Counted from the first letter of the stretch, positions 25,004 through 34,029 are shown. The stretch: DNA of 64,000 nt from Streptomonospora nanhaiensis (GCF_013410565.1 NZ_JACCFO010000001.1:806001-870000); one strand, 5' to 3'. Translations and numbers: made by a program. Notes: generated by a model from the letters alone, not told the origin.

Positions 25004-25043
25004 TTGCCCGCCAAGGGAATGAAGCATACTGTAGCCCGTATAC
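25004..25043. promoter_or_regulatory. Promoter and tandem GntR operators, site 4 (NuoE-NuoF fusion gene)
   Basis: GCATACTGTAGCC (25024-25036) overlaps a second half-site, CCGTATACAACG (GTATAC at 25038-25043). TTGCCC at 25004-25009 lies 17 bp before TACTGT, the same layout as site 3. The operator ends about 45 bp before the chosen start codon. Confidence 0.7.
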
Positions 25044-25088
25044 AACGTCTGTGACCTGGCTTACACATGATTCGAGGTGACCGGGGAC

Positions 25089-27122
25089 GTGGACCTGCAC
25101 TTCCTGGATGCTGTTCCGGACGACACCGAACGGGAGGCCGTCGACTCCGTCCTCGGGCCCCCCGAGTCGGGGTGGGACGGCGGCCTGCGCCAGGCGTCCG
25201 ACCTGCGCTTCGCCGAGGGCGGGCACGCCGCCCGGGGGCGGCGCGACCTCCTCCTTCCCGCGCTGCACGCCGTCAACGACCGCGTCGGCTGGATCAGCCC
25301 GGCCGCCCTCGACTACATCTGCCGCCGCCTGACCGTCCCGCCCGCCGAGGCCTACGGCGTCGCCTCCTTCTACGCCATGTTCGCGCTGAAGGAGCGGCCC
25401 CGCCGGGTGGTCCACGTGTGCACCGACATCGCCTGCGCCGCGCGCGGGTCCGACTCCCTGTGCGCGGCCATGACCGAGCGGGTCGGCCCGCCCGGCACGG
25501 GCGACGGCGACCTCGTCTGGCACGAGAGCCCGTGCCTGGGCATGTGCGAGCGCGCCCCGGCCGCCCTGTCCCTGGAGGCCGGCGACCCGCCCCGCTACGC
25601 CGTTGCCGCCCCCGCTCGCCCCGGCGACCTGGTCACCGGCGCGGGGAGCCCGCCGGGCACCGGGGCGCCGCACCCCGCCGCCGAGTCCGCGCCCGCCGCG
25701 CCGGCCGAGGCGGCCCCCGCCTCACCCAACGGGTCGGGGCCCCACCCCGGCACCGGATCGCCCAACGGCCACCGCCCGCGGCGCACCACCACCTTCTCCC
25801 CCGACACCCTGCCCGGCCCCGCGCCCGAGCCGCCGCCCGCGGCGGCGGTGCCGCAGGCCGGCGACCCCGGCCTGGTCCTGCTGCGCCGCATCGGCGTGGT
25901 CGACCCCGAGAGCCTCGACGACTACCGCGCCAACGGCGGCTACGCCGCCCTGCGCGCGGCGCTGGCCATGGGCCCCTCGGCGGTCATCCGCGAGGTCACC
26001 GACTCCGGCCTGGTCGGGCGCGGCGGTGCCGCGTTCCCCACCGGCCGCAAGTGGGAGGGCACGGCGCGCCGCCCCGAGACCCCCCGCTACGTCGTGTGCA
26101 ACGCCGACGAGAGCGAACCGGGCACCTTCAAGGACCGCGTCCTCATGGAGGGCGACCCCTTCGCGGTGATCGAGGCGCTGACCATCGCCGGCTACGCCAA
26201 CGGCGCGGCACAGGGCTACCTCTACATCCGCGGCGAGTACCCGCGCGCGCTGTCGCGGCTGGAGAACGCCATCGCCAAGGCGCGCGGGCGCAACCTGCTG
26301 GGCCGCGACATCCTGGGCTCGGGGTTCGACTTCGACATCGAGATCCGGCGGGGTGCGGGCGCCTACATCTGCGGCGAGGAGACCGCGATCTTCAACTCGA
26401 TCGAGGGCCTGCGCGGCGAGCCGCGCAGCAAGCCGCCCTTCCCGGTCGAGCGCGGCCTGTTCGGCAGGCCCACCGCGATCAACAACGTCGAGACGCTGGC
26501 CAACGTCCTGCCGATCATGCTGATGGGCGGCCCGGCCTACGCCGCCATCGGCACCGGGCGCTCCACCGGGCCCAAGCTGTTCTGCGTCTCGGGCGCGGTG
26601 CCGCGCCCCGGGGTCTTCGAGGTCCCCTTCGGCGCCACGCTGCGCGAGCTGCTGGAGCTGGCCGGGCTGGGCGCGGACGCCCCGGCCCCCCGCGCGGTGC
26701 TGCTGGGCGGCGCGGCCGGGGGGTTCGTGCGCGGCGACGAACTCGACATCCCGCTGACCTTCGAGGGCGCGCGCGAGGCCGGGGCCACGCTGGGCTCGGG
26801 CGTGGTGCTGGTGCTCGACGACTCGGTGGACCTCGGCGCGATCCTGGTGCGCATCGCCGCGTTCTTCCGCGACGAGTCGTGCGGGCAGTGCGTGCCCTGC
26901 CGCGTGGGCACCGTCCGCCAGGAGGAGGCGCTGCTGCGGCTGTCGCGGGGCACCGGCACCCGCCGCACCGACCTCGCCCTGCTGCGCGAGGTCGGCCAGG
27001 CGATGCGCGACGCCTCGATCTGCGGCCTGGGCCAGACCGCGTGGAACGCGGTGGAATCGGCGATCGACCGGCTGGGCGTGTTCGGCCCGGACGACCACCC
27101 AACCCTGAAGGAGGCCCGGTGA
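25089..27122 (+). CDS. NAD-linked formate dehydrogenase beta/gamma subunits fused (NuoE-NuoF / FdsG-FdsB fusion)
   Basis: About 677 residues. The N-terminal part (about 1-165) is a NuoE/FdsG thioredoxin-like [2Fe-2S] domain with VHVCTDIACAARGS and ESPCLGMCERAP giving four cysteines. A Pro/Ala/Gly linker (about 165-255) joins it to a NuoF/FdsB domain with the FMN/NAD site GRGGAAFPTGRKWEG, VVCNADESEPGTFKDR, ICGEETAIFNSIEG and the [4Fe-4S] motif ESCGQCVPCRVGT. It passes electrons from formate to NAD. I chose GTG 25089 because GAGGTGA lies eight bases upstream; the GTG inside that motif (25077) is the alternative. It overlaps the next gene by four bases. Confidence 0.9.
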   Translation: MDLHFLDAVPDDTEREAVDSVLGPPESGWDGGLRQASDLRFAEGGHAARGRRDLLLPALHAVNDRVGWISPAALDYICRRLTVPPAEAYGVASFYAMFALKERPRRVVHVCTDIACAARGSDSLCAAMTERVGPPGTGDGDLVWHESPCLGMCERAPAALSLEAGDPPRYAVAAPARPGDLVTGAGSPPGTGAPHPAAESAPAAPAEAAPASPNGSGPHPGTGSPNGHRPRRTTTFSPDTLPGPAPEPPPAAAVPQAGDPGLVLLRRIGVVDPESLDDYRANGGYAALRAALAMGPSAVIREVTDSGLVGRGGAAFPTGRKWEGTARRPETPRYVVCNADESEPGTFKDRVLMEGDPFAVIEALTIAGYANGAAQGYLYIRGEYPRALSRLENAIAKARGRNLLGRDILGSGFDFDIEIRRGAGAYICGEETAIFNSIEGLRGEPRSKPPFPVERGLFGRPTAINNVETLANVLPIMLMGGPAYAAIGTGRSTGPKLFCVSGAVPRPGVFEVPFGATLRELLELAGLGADAPAPRAVLLGGAAGGFVRGDELDIPLTFEGAREAGATLGSGVVLVLDDSVDLGAILVRIAAFFRDESCGQCVPCRVGTVRQEEALLRLSRGTGTRRTDLALLREVGQAMRDASICGLGQTAWNAVESAIDRLGVFGPDDHPTLKEAR

Positions 27123-28060
27123 GCACACCGGTAACGCTGTCCCCGCCGCGGCGGCTGGTCGACGTCACCGTCGACGGCCGCGAGGTGCGGGTCCCCGAGG
27201 GCGCCACGATCCTGGAGGCGTGCGAGGCGCTGGGCACCGAGGTCCCCACGCTGTGCTACGGCGACACCCTGACCCCCCGCAACGCCTGCCGGGTGTGCGT
27301 GGTCGAGGTCGAGGGCGCCCGCACGCTGGTGCCGGCCTGCTCGCGCAAGGTCGAGGAGTCCATGGCCGTCAAGACCGACTCCGAGCGGGTGCGCCACAGC
27401 CGCAAGATGGTGCTGGAGCTGCTGGGGTCGTCGGTGGACCTGTCCACCACCCCCAACGTGCCCGAGTGGATGGACCGCTACGAGGCCCGGCCCGAGCGGT
27501 TCGGCCCGCGCGCCGAGCCCGCGCCGCTGGGCGAGCGCGACGCCCGCCACGCGGGCGAGCACGAGCCCGGCGACGGCGCGGTGGCGGCCACCGTGGAGCA
27601 GCCCGCCAAGGTCGACAACGACCTCTACGTGCGCGACTACGGCAAGTGCATCATGTGCTACAAGTGCGTGGACGCCTGCGGCGAGCAGTGGCAGAACACG
27701 TTCGCGATCGGGATCGCCGGGCGCGGCTTCGACGCCCGCGTCTCCACCGAGCACGACCTCGCCCTGCCCGACTCCGCCTGCGTCTACTGCGGCAACTGCA
27801 TCGAGGTGTGCCCCACGGGCGCGCTGTCCTTCCGCACCGAGTACGAGATGCGCGCCGAGGGCACCTGGGACGAGGACCGGCAGACCCGGACCACCACGGT
27901 GTGCACCTACTGCGGGGTGGGCTGCAACGTCACCCTGCACGTCCAGGACAACGAGATCGTCAAGGTCACCTCGCCGCACGACAACCCGGTGACGCACGGC
28001 AACCTGTGCATCAAGGGCAGGTTCGGCTTCCAGCACGTGCAGCACCGGCGGCAGGACTGA
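27119..28060 (+). CDS. Formate dehydrogenase iron-sulfur module, N-terminal part of the split alpha subunit
   Basis: 313 residues from GTG 27119 (GTGA overlap with the fusion gene). Modules in order: [2Fe-2S] ferredoxin domain (about 12-85, LCYGDTLTPRNACRVCVVE), a His/Cys-type region, a two-[4Fe-4S] ferredoxin domain (about 168-240, CIMCYKCVDACGEQW and CVYCGNCIEVCPTGA), and the Mo-enzyme [4Fe-4S] domain (about 260-305, CTYCGVGC and LCIKGRFG, with the electron-relay Lys). It stops right after CIKGRFGFQHVQ. In fused enzymes the chain would continue into the molybdopterin domain, here encoded 3 kb upstream at 21952-23922. The two chains must assemble in trans. Confidence 0.9.
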   Translation: MSTPVTLSPPRRLVDVTVDGREVRVPEGATILEACEALGTEVPTLCYGDTLTPRNACRVCVVEVEGARTLVPACSRKVEESMAVKTDSERVRHSRKMVLELLGSSVDLSTTPNVPEWMDRYEARPERFGPRAEPAPLGERDARHAGEHEPGDGAVAATVEQPAKVDNDLYVRDYGKCIMCYKCVDACGEQWQNTFAIGIAGRGFDARVSTEHDLALPDSACVYCGNCIEVCPTGALSFRTEYEMRAEGTWDEDRQTRTTTVCTYCGVGCNVTLHVQDNEIVKVTSPHDNPVTHGNLCIKGRFGFQHVQHRRQD

Positions 28061-28242
28061 CCGCAGGAGCAGGGGCGGGGTCCGGGCGCCGCGCCCGGGC
28101 CGCCGCCGCCACACTCGACCACCGCGGCCGAGGCGGCAAAGGGCCCGCCGGGCGGACGACTGAACCGCCCCCGGCGGGGGAATCCCTCCGAGGGTCCGCG
28201 CGAGGCGGACCCGCGAGCACGGCCACGGAGAAGGGGCAGCCC

Positions 28243-29103
28243 ATGGGACGCGTAACGGTCCGCGAGAGGATCTGGCGGATCCGGGACGGCGCGGGGAGCG
28301 AGCGCGTCGACACCCTGGTCGCCGAGGAGCCGATGGAGATCCGGCTCAACGGCCGCCCGCTCACCGTCACGATGCGCACGCCGGGCCACGACTTCGACCT
28401 GGCCGCCGGGTTCCTGGTGAGCGAGGGCGTGGTGTCCTCGGCCGGCCAGATCGCGGCCATCCGCTACTGCGCGGGCGCCACCGACGACGGCTCCAACACC
28501 TACAACGTCGTGGACGTCTCGCTGGCTGCGGGCGTAGCGGTGCCCGAGGGGTCGCTGGAGCGCAACTTCTACACCACCTCCTCCTGCGGGCTGTGCGGCA
28601 AGGCCAGCCTGGAGGCGGTCACGACCGTGGCGCACTGGACGGTCGCCGAGGACACCGCGCGCTTCGGGGTGCCGCTGCTGTCGCGCATGCCCGACCGCCT
28701 GCGCGAGGCGCAGCGGGTGTTCGACCGCACCGGCGGACTGCACGCGGCCGGGCTGTTCACGCCCGAGGGCGACCTGCTGGCCGTGCGCGAGGACGTCGGG
28801 CGGCACAACGCCGTGGACAAGCTCGTGGGCTGGGCGGCCCGCCAGGGGCGGCTGCCGCTGCGCGGCACCGCGCTGATGGTCTCGGGGCGCGCCTCGTTCG
28901 AACTCGCGCAGAAGGCGCTGATGGCCGGTATCCCGGTCCTGGCGGCGGTGTCGGCCCCGTCGTCGCTGGCCGTGGACCTGGCGGCGGACTCGGGCCTGAC
29001 CCTGGTCGGGTTCCTCCGCGGCGCCTCCATGAACGTCTACACCGGCCGGCAACGGGTCACTCTGGAGACGGCGCCGACGGCGCCGATGGCGGCCCCAGGG
29101 TGA
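28243..29103 (+). CDS. fdhD: Formate dehydrogenase accessory sulfurtransferase FdhD
   Basis: 286 residues. FdhD transfers sulfur to the molybdenum cofactor of formate dehydrogenase, without which the enzyme is inactive. The catalytic CxxC is Cys115-Cys118 in TTSSCGLCGK. Other family landmarks are AAGFLVSEGVV, REDVGRHNAVDKLVG and SGRASFELAQKALMAGIPVLAAVSAPSSLAV-type segments. ATG 28243 has a GGAGAAGGGG site. It follows the iron-sulfur gene by 180 bp without an operator between, so it is probably on the same transcript. Confidence 0.95.
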   Translation: MGRVTVRERIWRIRDGAGSERVDTLVAEEPMEIRLNGRPLTVTMRTPGHDFDLAAGFLVSEGVVSSAGQIAAIRYCAGATDDGSNTYNVVDVSLAAGVAVPEGSLERNFYTTSSCGLCGKASLEAVTTVAHWTVAEDTARFGVPLLSRMPDRLREAQRVFDRTGGLHAAGLFTPEGDLLAVREDVGRHNAVDKLVGWAARQGRLPLRGTALMVSGRASFELAQKALMAGIPVLAAVSAPSSLAVDLAADSGLTLVGFLRGASMNVYTGRQRVTLETAPTAPMAAPG

Positions 29104-29276
29104 TACCGCCGACCGGCCCGTAGGCGCGAGACCGGTCGGCGTGCACCAGCCCCCTGCGCCGACCGGTCCCGACATCCTCCGCGCGGCCCCCACGGGCCTC
29201 CGCGACGGGCCGGCACTCCCGCGGCGCCGCGCGGCGCCCGGGCCGGGGATCCGGGTGTCCCCCCCCGGCCGCACGC

Positions 29277-29314
29277 CGCGCCCCCGCCCGGCCGGCGGGC
29301 CGGGCGGGGGCGCG
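29277..29314. terminator. Perfect 16-bp hairpin between fdhD and the HhH-GPD gene
   Basis: Arms 29277-29292 and 29299-29314 pair exactly around a 6-base loop, between two convergent genes. Confidence 0.6.
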
Positions 29315-29370
29315 CGGCGGCGCCCTGCGCGGGCATCAGCGCGCACCGGCGCCCGCCCCGCGCACCCGAC

Positions 29371-29967
29371 TCAGGACTTTCCGGCCTTCTTGGCGGCTTT
29401 CTGGCTCTTCTTGAACGCGCGCACCTCGGCGAGGGTCTGCTCGTCGACCACGTCGGCGATGGAGCGGCGCGCGCCCTCCTCGCCGTAGGGGCCGGCGGCC
29501 TCGCGCCAGCCCCGGGCCGCCAGGCCGAACTGCTTGCCCAGCAGGGCCAGGAAGATGCGCGCCTTCTGGTCGCCGTAGCCGGGCAGGGCCTTGAGGCGGC
29601 GCAGGACCTCGGGGCCGTCGGGGTCTCCGCGGGTCCACAGCGCGCGGGCGTCGCCGTCGTAGTTCTCCACCAGGTAGGCGCAGACCGCCTGGATGCGGCC
29701 GGCCATGGAGCCGGGGAACCGGTGCACGGCGGGCGGCCGGGCGCACAGGGCGGTGAACTCCTCGGGGTCGGCCGAGGCGATCGCGGCGGGGTCGAGGCGG
29801 TCGGTGCCCATGCGGTCGGCGATCTTCTTGGGACCGGCGAAGGCGACCTCCATCGCCACTTGTTGATCAAGCAGCATGCCCAGGAGCAGCGCCAGGGGGT
29901 CCGCCGCCAGCAGCGCGTCGGCCTCGGGTTCTTGGACCAGGTGCAACGAGGACGTCATGGGGGCCAT
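29371..29967 (-). CDS. HhH-GPD-type DNA glycosylase-like protein
   Basis: 198 residues from ATG 29967 (a second ATG lies 9 bp in). The sequence has a helix-hairpin-helix-like LKALPGYGDQKARIFLALLGKQFG (about 130-153) and the N-terminal PLALLLGMLLDQQVAMEVAFAGP segment typical of actinobacterial HhH-GPD base-excision repair proteins. The Cys cluster of EndoIII is absent. The tail is Lys-rich (KKSQKAAKKAGKS). The lesion recognised is unknown. No link to the oxalate genes is visible. Confidence 0.75.
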   Translation of the reverse strand: MAPMTSSLHLVQEPEADALLAADPLALLLGMLLDQQVAMEVAFAGPKKIADRMGTDRLDPAAIASADPEEFTALCARPPAVHRFPGSMAGRIQAVCAYLVENYDGDARALWTRGDPDGPEVLRRLKALPGYGDQKARIFLALLGKQFGLAARGWREAAGPYGEEGARRSIADVVDEQTLAEVRAFKKSQKAAKKAGKS

Positions 29968-30053
29968 TGTCCCAGGCACGGCCGGTGCGGGCGCGCAGCC
30001 GCCGCGCGGCGCGCCGCGCCGGGGCGGGCTCCGCGGCGGGGCTGCCGGGCCCG

Positions 30054-30878
30054 TCAGGAGGGGCGCGGGACGGCGGCGGCGATGCCGTCCAGCAGGATGC
30101 CCAGGCCGGTGTCGAAGGTGCGCCGGGCCTCGGCCTCCAGGAAGGAGGCGTCCGGCGGGGCGGCGGCGCCCGCCTCCCCCGCGTCGGGCTCGGCGCCCTC
30201 CTCGGCGGTGGACACCCGCAGCAGGGCGGGGAAGCGCTCGGCGAAGTCGGGCGCGGCCTCGCCGATCGCCGCCATGCGGGCCAGCCACCACTCCCGCTCG
30301 TCGGTGCCGGTGGCGGCCGTGGCGGCGCGGGCGTCGGCGATGGCCTGCGCGGCGCCCCGCACGAAGTGCAGCAGGGTGCCCACGACGCGGCGCAGCACGG
30401 GGGCGGGCAGTCCGGAGGTCTCCAGCAGCCGCACGAGGGCCTCCATCGCGGCGTGCTCGTTGGGGCCCAGCACCGGGCGCGCCGGGGAGACCTGCAGGCT
30501 CCAGGGGTGGCGGACGTGGAAGTCGCGGGTGTCGGCCGCCCACGCGCGCAGCGCCGTCCGCCAGCCCCGGCCGGTGTCGTAGCCGGCGGGGAGCTCGGCC
30601 AGGGCGCGGTCGTACATCAGGTCCAGGAGTTCGGCCTTGCCGGGCACGTAGGTGTAGAGCGCCATGGCGGAGCGGCCGAGGCGTTCGCCGACCGCCCGCA
30701 TGGACAGCGCGGCCAGGCCCTCGGAGTCGGCCAGGGCGATGGCGGTGTCCACGATCAGGTCGAGGCTCAGGCCGGGCCGGGGCCCGGGCGAGCCGCGCCG
30801 GCGCCCCGGGGGGTCCGCGGTGCGCCACAGCAGCTCGACCGACCGCCGGGGGTCGCCCTGGCCCGCGAACACGCTCAC
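30054..30878 (-). CDS. TetR/AcrR-family regulator
   Basis: 274 residues from GTG 30878 with a GGAGG site. After a 35-residue Arg/Pro-rich extension the HTH reads IVDTAIALADSEGLAALSMRAVGERLGRSAMALYTYVPGKAELLDLM (given in part; about 42-88). The C-terminal ligand domain ends in a Gly/Ala/Glu-rich insert. It is divergent from a fragment of a DHA2-type MFS gene and is probably the former regulator of that efflux pump. Confidence 0.85.
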   Translation of the reverse strand: MSVFAGQGDPRRSVELLWRTADPPGRRRGSPGPRPGLSLDLIVDTAIALADSEGLAALSMRAVGERLGRSAMALYTYVPGKAELLDLMYDRALAELPAGYDTGRGWRTALRAWAADTRDFHVRHPWSLQVSPARPVLGPNEHAAMEALVRLLETSGLPAPVLRRVVGTLLHFVRGAAQAIADARAATAATGTDEREWWLARMAAIGEAAPDFAERFPALLRVSTAEEGAEPDAGEAGAAAPPDASFLEAEARRTFDTGLGILLDGIAAAVPRPS

Positions 30879-30903
30879 GGCCGCGCCTCCTCGGTGTGTG
30901 TCG

Positions 30904-31050
30904 CATTACGCCCTAAAGTGTCCGCGCGCCGCGCGGACCCCCGTAAAACTACCAGTCCGGCGGCGGGTGCGGATCGGCGCACGCGGCCGCCCTTCCCCGC
31001 AGTTCAGACCGCCTGGACGCCGCTCGGTCACAATTCATTACGCCATAAGG
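30904..31050. promoter_or_regulatory. Repeated CATTACGCC(C/A)TAA elements, probable TetR sites
   Basis: CATTACGCCCTAA (30904-30916) and CATTACGCCATAA (31036-31048) differ at one base. They lie between the TetR gene and the MFS remnant, in an AT-richer stretch. Binding by the adjacent TetR protein is inference. Confidence 0.5.
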
Positions 31051-31086
31051 TATTGTCAGCGGCGCTTCACTTTACGGTCTACGGAG

Positions 31087-31244
31087 ATGAAGGGACGGCA
31101 CGCAAGGGCGCGCGCCAGGCGTTCACCTCGGGACTGGACACCCTGGCCCTGGTCGGGGCGGCGGTGCTGGTCGTGGCGGCCGCGGCCGCGTTCGCCGCGC
31201 TGCGCGGGGTGACCCCCGCGACCGATCCCGACGGCCCGCGCTGA
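31087..31244 (+). pseudogene. C-terminal remnant of a DHA2-type MFS efflux transporter
   Basis: The frame ending at TGA 31242-31244 reads GARQAFTSGLDTLALVGAAVLVVAAAAAFAALRG, which resembles the last helix and preceding loop of 14-helix drug-efflux proteins (family pattern AF-xG-xxxALLVGA). No full-length gene precedes it: an ATG at 31087 with a GGAG site lies just upstream but in another frame. This looks like a gene that lost its middle, keeping promoter, start region and tail. A short genuine one-helix protein from TTG 31053 is less likely. Confidence 0.5.
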
Positions 31245-31376
31245 GGGCGCCTGGACGACCGGGCCGCGGCAGGACTCCCCGACGGGGCCGCGGCGCGGGG
31301 CGATCCGCCGGAGGACGGACCGGTGGACGCCGCGCCCGCCCGCCGCCCAGCGCGGCGGGCGGGCGCGCCTTGCCGG

Positions 31377-32924
31377 CTAGCCGTGCTCCTCGGGGCGCAG
31401 CGTGTAGTCGGGGAAGTTGCCGGGGAGGCGCTCGCCCGCCGGCCCCCGCGTGACGGCCTGCACCAGCAGCCGCCCGCCGACGAAGGCGCCCCGCCAGGAG
31501 TCGCCCCAGCCGCCGAACAGCTCGGCGCGGTCCCCGCGGGAACGCGGCTTGTTCACGCCGACCTTGAACGCCCGCACGCCGGCGGAGATCCGCGCCGCCA
31601 CGTCGGGGTCGTCGGTGGAGATGGACGACACCAGCGCGCCGTTGCTGGCGTTCATGGCGGCCAGCAGTTCGGCCTCGGTGTCCACCAGCACGATGGAGTC
31701 GACCGGCCCGAACGGCTCGGCGTGGAACAGCGGCGAGGAGCGCGGCGGCTCCAGCAGCGCCACCGGCGCCACGTAGGCGTCGGTGTTCTGGCCCGGCAGC
31801 AGCCGGGCGTCGGACACCGCGCCCCGGTACAGCGGCACGGCGCCGCCGGCCACCGCGTCGGCCACCTGGGCGGCGAGGTCCTTGGCCTTGGCGGCGTTGA
31901 TGAGCGGGCCGAAGTCCAGCTCGGGCAGTTCCTCGGCGGCGTCGGACACCGCCAGGGGGTGGCCGAACCGCACCGCCGAGACCGCCGGCAGGTAGGCGCC
32001 GAGGAACCGGTCGAAGAGCGAGCGCTGCACGATGAAGCGGGGGTAGGCGGTGCAGCGCTGCTTGGCGTAGTCGAAGGTCTTGCGGACCTGGCCGGTGAAG
32101 GTCTCCCAGTCGGAGTACTCCCACACCCCCCAGCAGTTCAGGCCCTCCTGCTCCAGGATGTGCCGCTTGCCGAGGTCGGCCAGCGCGGTGGCGACCTGGC
32201 CGCCGGTGTCGCGGCCGCCGACGAAGGAGACGCAGCCGATCTCGGGCGCGCGCACCAGCACCGGCGACAGCTCCCGGCCGCCCCCGCTGAGCAGGGTGAA
32301 CGGCAGCCCCTCGCGGGCGGCCAGCGCCACGGCCAGGGTCAGGCAGACCAGACCGCCGTCGGTGGGGGTCTTGGCGATCGCGGCGTTGCCCGCCAGCGCC
32401 TGCACGCACATGGCGTGGGCGAGCACGCTCATCGGGTAATTCCAGCTGGCGATGTTGCTGACCGGGCCGTCCAGCGGCGCGCGGCCGTCGAGCATCTCCT
32501 CGATCTCGTCGAGGTACCACTCCACGCCGGAGATGGCGCGGTCGACGTCCTGGCGGGCCAGCCGCCAGGGCTTGCCGATCTCCCACACCAGGGCCAGCGC
32601 CAGCAGGTCGCGGTGCTCGCCCCACGCGTCGAGCGCGGCGCGCACCCGGGCGCGGCGCTCGGCGAGCGGCTGGACGCGCCAGGCGTTGTGCTGGTCGACG
32701 GCGGCGCGCACCGCCGCCTCGGCGGTGGCGGCGTCGATCATCGGGGGGCCGGCGATCTCGGTGCCGTCGACCGGCGACACCGCCAGGCGCGGCTCGCCGT
32801 CGGCCCGCCAGCTCCCGCCCCAGTGGTTGTTGACGCGGTCGGCGCCGAACGCCTCGGGCGCGGTCTCGCGGCAGCGTCGGTAGAGGGTGGTCCATTCGGT
32901 CCCGGGTTTGAGCATGAGCGTCAT
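31377..32924 (-). CDS. Aldehyde dehydrogenase family protein, in the sucCD block
   Basis: 515 residues. Catalytic residues are Asn162 (WNYP), Glu260 (LEQEGLN) and Cys291 (AKQRCTAYPR). The sequence LEQEGLNCWGVWEYSDW replaces the usual LELGGK-type segment, so this is a divergent subgroup and the substrate cannot be named. It lies 196 bp downstream of sucD on the same strand, with a hairpin between. If co-regulated with the oxalate genes, glyoxylate, glyoxal or glycolaldehyde oxidation, or an acyl-CoA-linked reaction, would be plausible; this is inference. Confidence 0.8.
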   Translation of the reverse strand: MTLMLKPGTEWTTLYRRCRETAPEAFGADRVNNHWGGSWRADGEPRLAVSPVDGTEIAGPPMIDAATAEAAVRAAVDQHNAWRVQPLAERRARVRAALDAWGEHRDLLALALVWEIGKPWRLARQDVDRAISGVEWYLDEIEEMLDGRAPLDGPVSNIASWNYPMSVLAHAMCVQALAGNAAIAKTPTDGGLVCLTLAVALAAREGLPFTLLSGGGRELSPVLVRAPEIGCVSFVGGRDTGGQVATALADLGKRHILEQEGLNCWGVWEYSDWETFTGQVRKTFDYAKQRCTAYPRFIVQRSLFDRFLGAYLPAVSAVRFGHPLAVSDAAEELPELDFGPLINAAKAKDLAAQVADAVAGGAVPLYRGAVSDARLLPGQNTDAYVAPVALLEPPRSSPLFHAEPFGPVDSIVLVDTEAELLAAMNASNGALVSSISTDDPDVAARISAGVRAFKVGVNKPRSRGDRAELFGGWGDSWRGAFVGGRLLVQAVTRGPAGERLPGNFPDYTLRPEEHG

Positions 32925-32965
32925 TCAGGGTCCCCTGGTGTGTGTGACCTGCTCGTGGTTTCGGG

Positions 32966-32998
32966 AGGGCCGGCGGCCCCGGCGGGGCCGCCGGCCTT
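32966..32998. terminator. 14-bp hairpin between sucD and the aldehyde dehydrogenase gene
   Basis: Stem 32966-32980 with 32984-32998 around a 3-base loop, without a T-run on the minus strand. It may attenuate transcription between sucD and the dehydrogenase gene. Confidence 0.4.
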
Positions 32999-33120
32999 CG
33001 CCCAAAGGTCCCGCGGATGACGCGTGCGGACCAGGCCCGCGGGCGGGTTCTTCCGCCACACTTCTCGTCCTGTCGCTTTCGGCGTCTTTTCCCGCTGTCG
33101 TCCCGTTGCCGGGCCGGCGG

Positions 33121-34002
33121 CTACTGCCACAGGCCCCGGACGATCTCCGCCGCCTCGGTGGGGGTCTTGCCGACCTTGACGCCGGCGGCCTCCAACGCCT
33201 CCTTCTTCGCCGCGGCCGTACCCGCCGACCCCGACACGATCGCGCCCGCGTGCCCCATCGTCTTGCCCTCGGGAGCCGTGAACCCCGCCACGTAACCGAC
33301 GACCGGCTTGGACACGTTGGCCCTGATGAACTCCGCGGCCCGCTCCTCGGCGTCCCCGCCGATCTCACCGATCATCACGATCGCGTCCGTACCCGGGTCG
33401 GCCTCGAACGCCGCCAGCGCGTCGATGTGGGTCGTCCCGATGATCGGGTCCCCACCGATCCCCACCGCCGTGGAGAAACCGATGTCCCGCAGCTCATACA
33501 TCATCTGGTAGGTCAGCGTCCCCGACTTCGACACCAGCCCGATCCGCCCCGGCCGCGTGATGTCGGCCGGAATGATGCCCGCGTTGGACTCCCCCGGCGT
33601 GATCAGACCCGGGCAGTTGGGCCCGATGATCCGCGTCCGGTTGCCCTTGGCGCAGGCGTGCGCCCAAAACGCCGCCGTGTCGTGCACCGGAATGCCCTCG
33701 GTGATCACCACCGCCATCCCGATACCCGCGTCGATCGCCTCCACCACCGCGGCCTTGGCAAAGCGCGGCGGCACGAACACCACCGACACATCGGCCCCCG
33801 TGGCCGCCATGCCCTCGGCCACCGACGCGAACACCGGCACCTGGGTGCCGTCGAAGTCCACCGACTGGCCGGCCTTGCGCGGGTTGACCCCGCCCACGAT
33901 CCGCGTGCCCGCCGCCAGCATCCGGCGGGTGTGCTTGGTGCCCTCAGAGCCCGTCATGCCCTGCACCAGCACCTTGCTGTCCTTGGTCAGGAAGATAGCC
34001 AT
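33121..34002 (-). CDS. sucD: Succinyl-CoA synthetase alpha subunit (or related acid-CoA ligase)
   Basis: 293 residues. CoA-binding domain at the N-terminus ([27 protein letters not shown]; given in part) and phospho-His251 in [25 protein letters not shown] and [14 protein letters not shown] are canonical for SucD. It catalyses ADP/GDP-linked succinate-CoA ligation; close homologues act on malate. It lies 27 bp after sucC. Codon use here and in the last part of sucC is richer in G-ending codons than in neighbouring genes. Confidence 0.9.
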   Translation of the reverse strand: MAIFLTKDSKVLVQGMTGSEGTKHTRRMLAAGTRIVGGVNPRKAGQSVDFDGTQVPVFASVAEGMAATGADVSVVFVPPRFAKAAVVEAIDAGIGMAVVITEGIPVHDTAAFWAHACAKGNRTRIIGPNCPGLITPGESNAGIIPADITRPGRIGLVSKSGTLTYQMMYELRDIGFSTAVGIGGDPIIGTTHIDALAAFEADPGTDAIVMIGEIGGDAEERAAEFIRANVSKPVVGYVAGFTAPEGKTMGHAGAIVSGSAGTAAAKKEALEAAGVKVGKTPTEAAEIVRGLWQ

Positions 34003-34029
34003 GATGCTTCTACTCGCCTCGCGCCCTCG

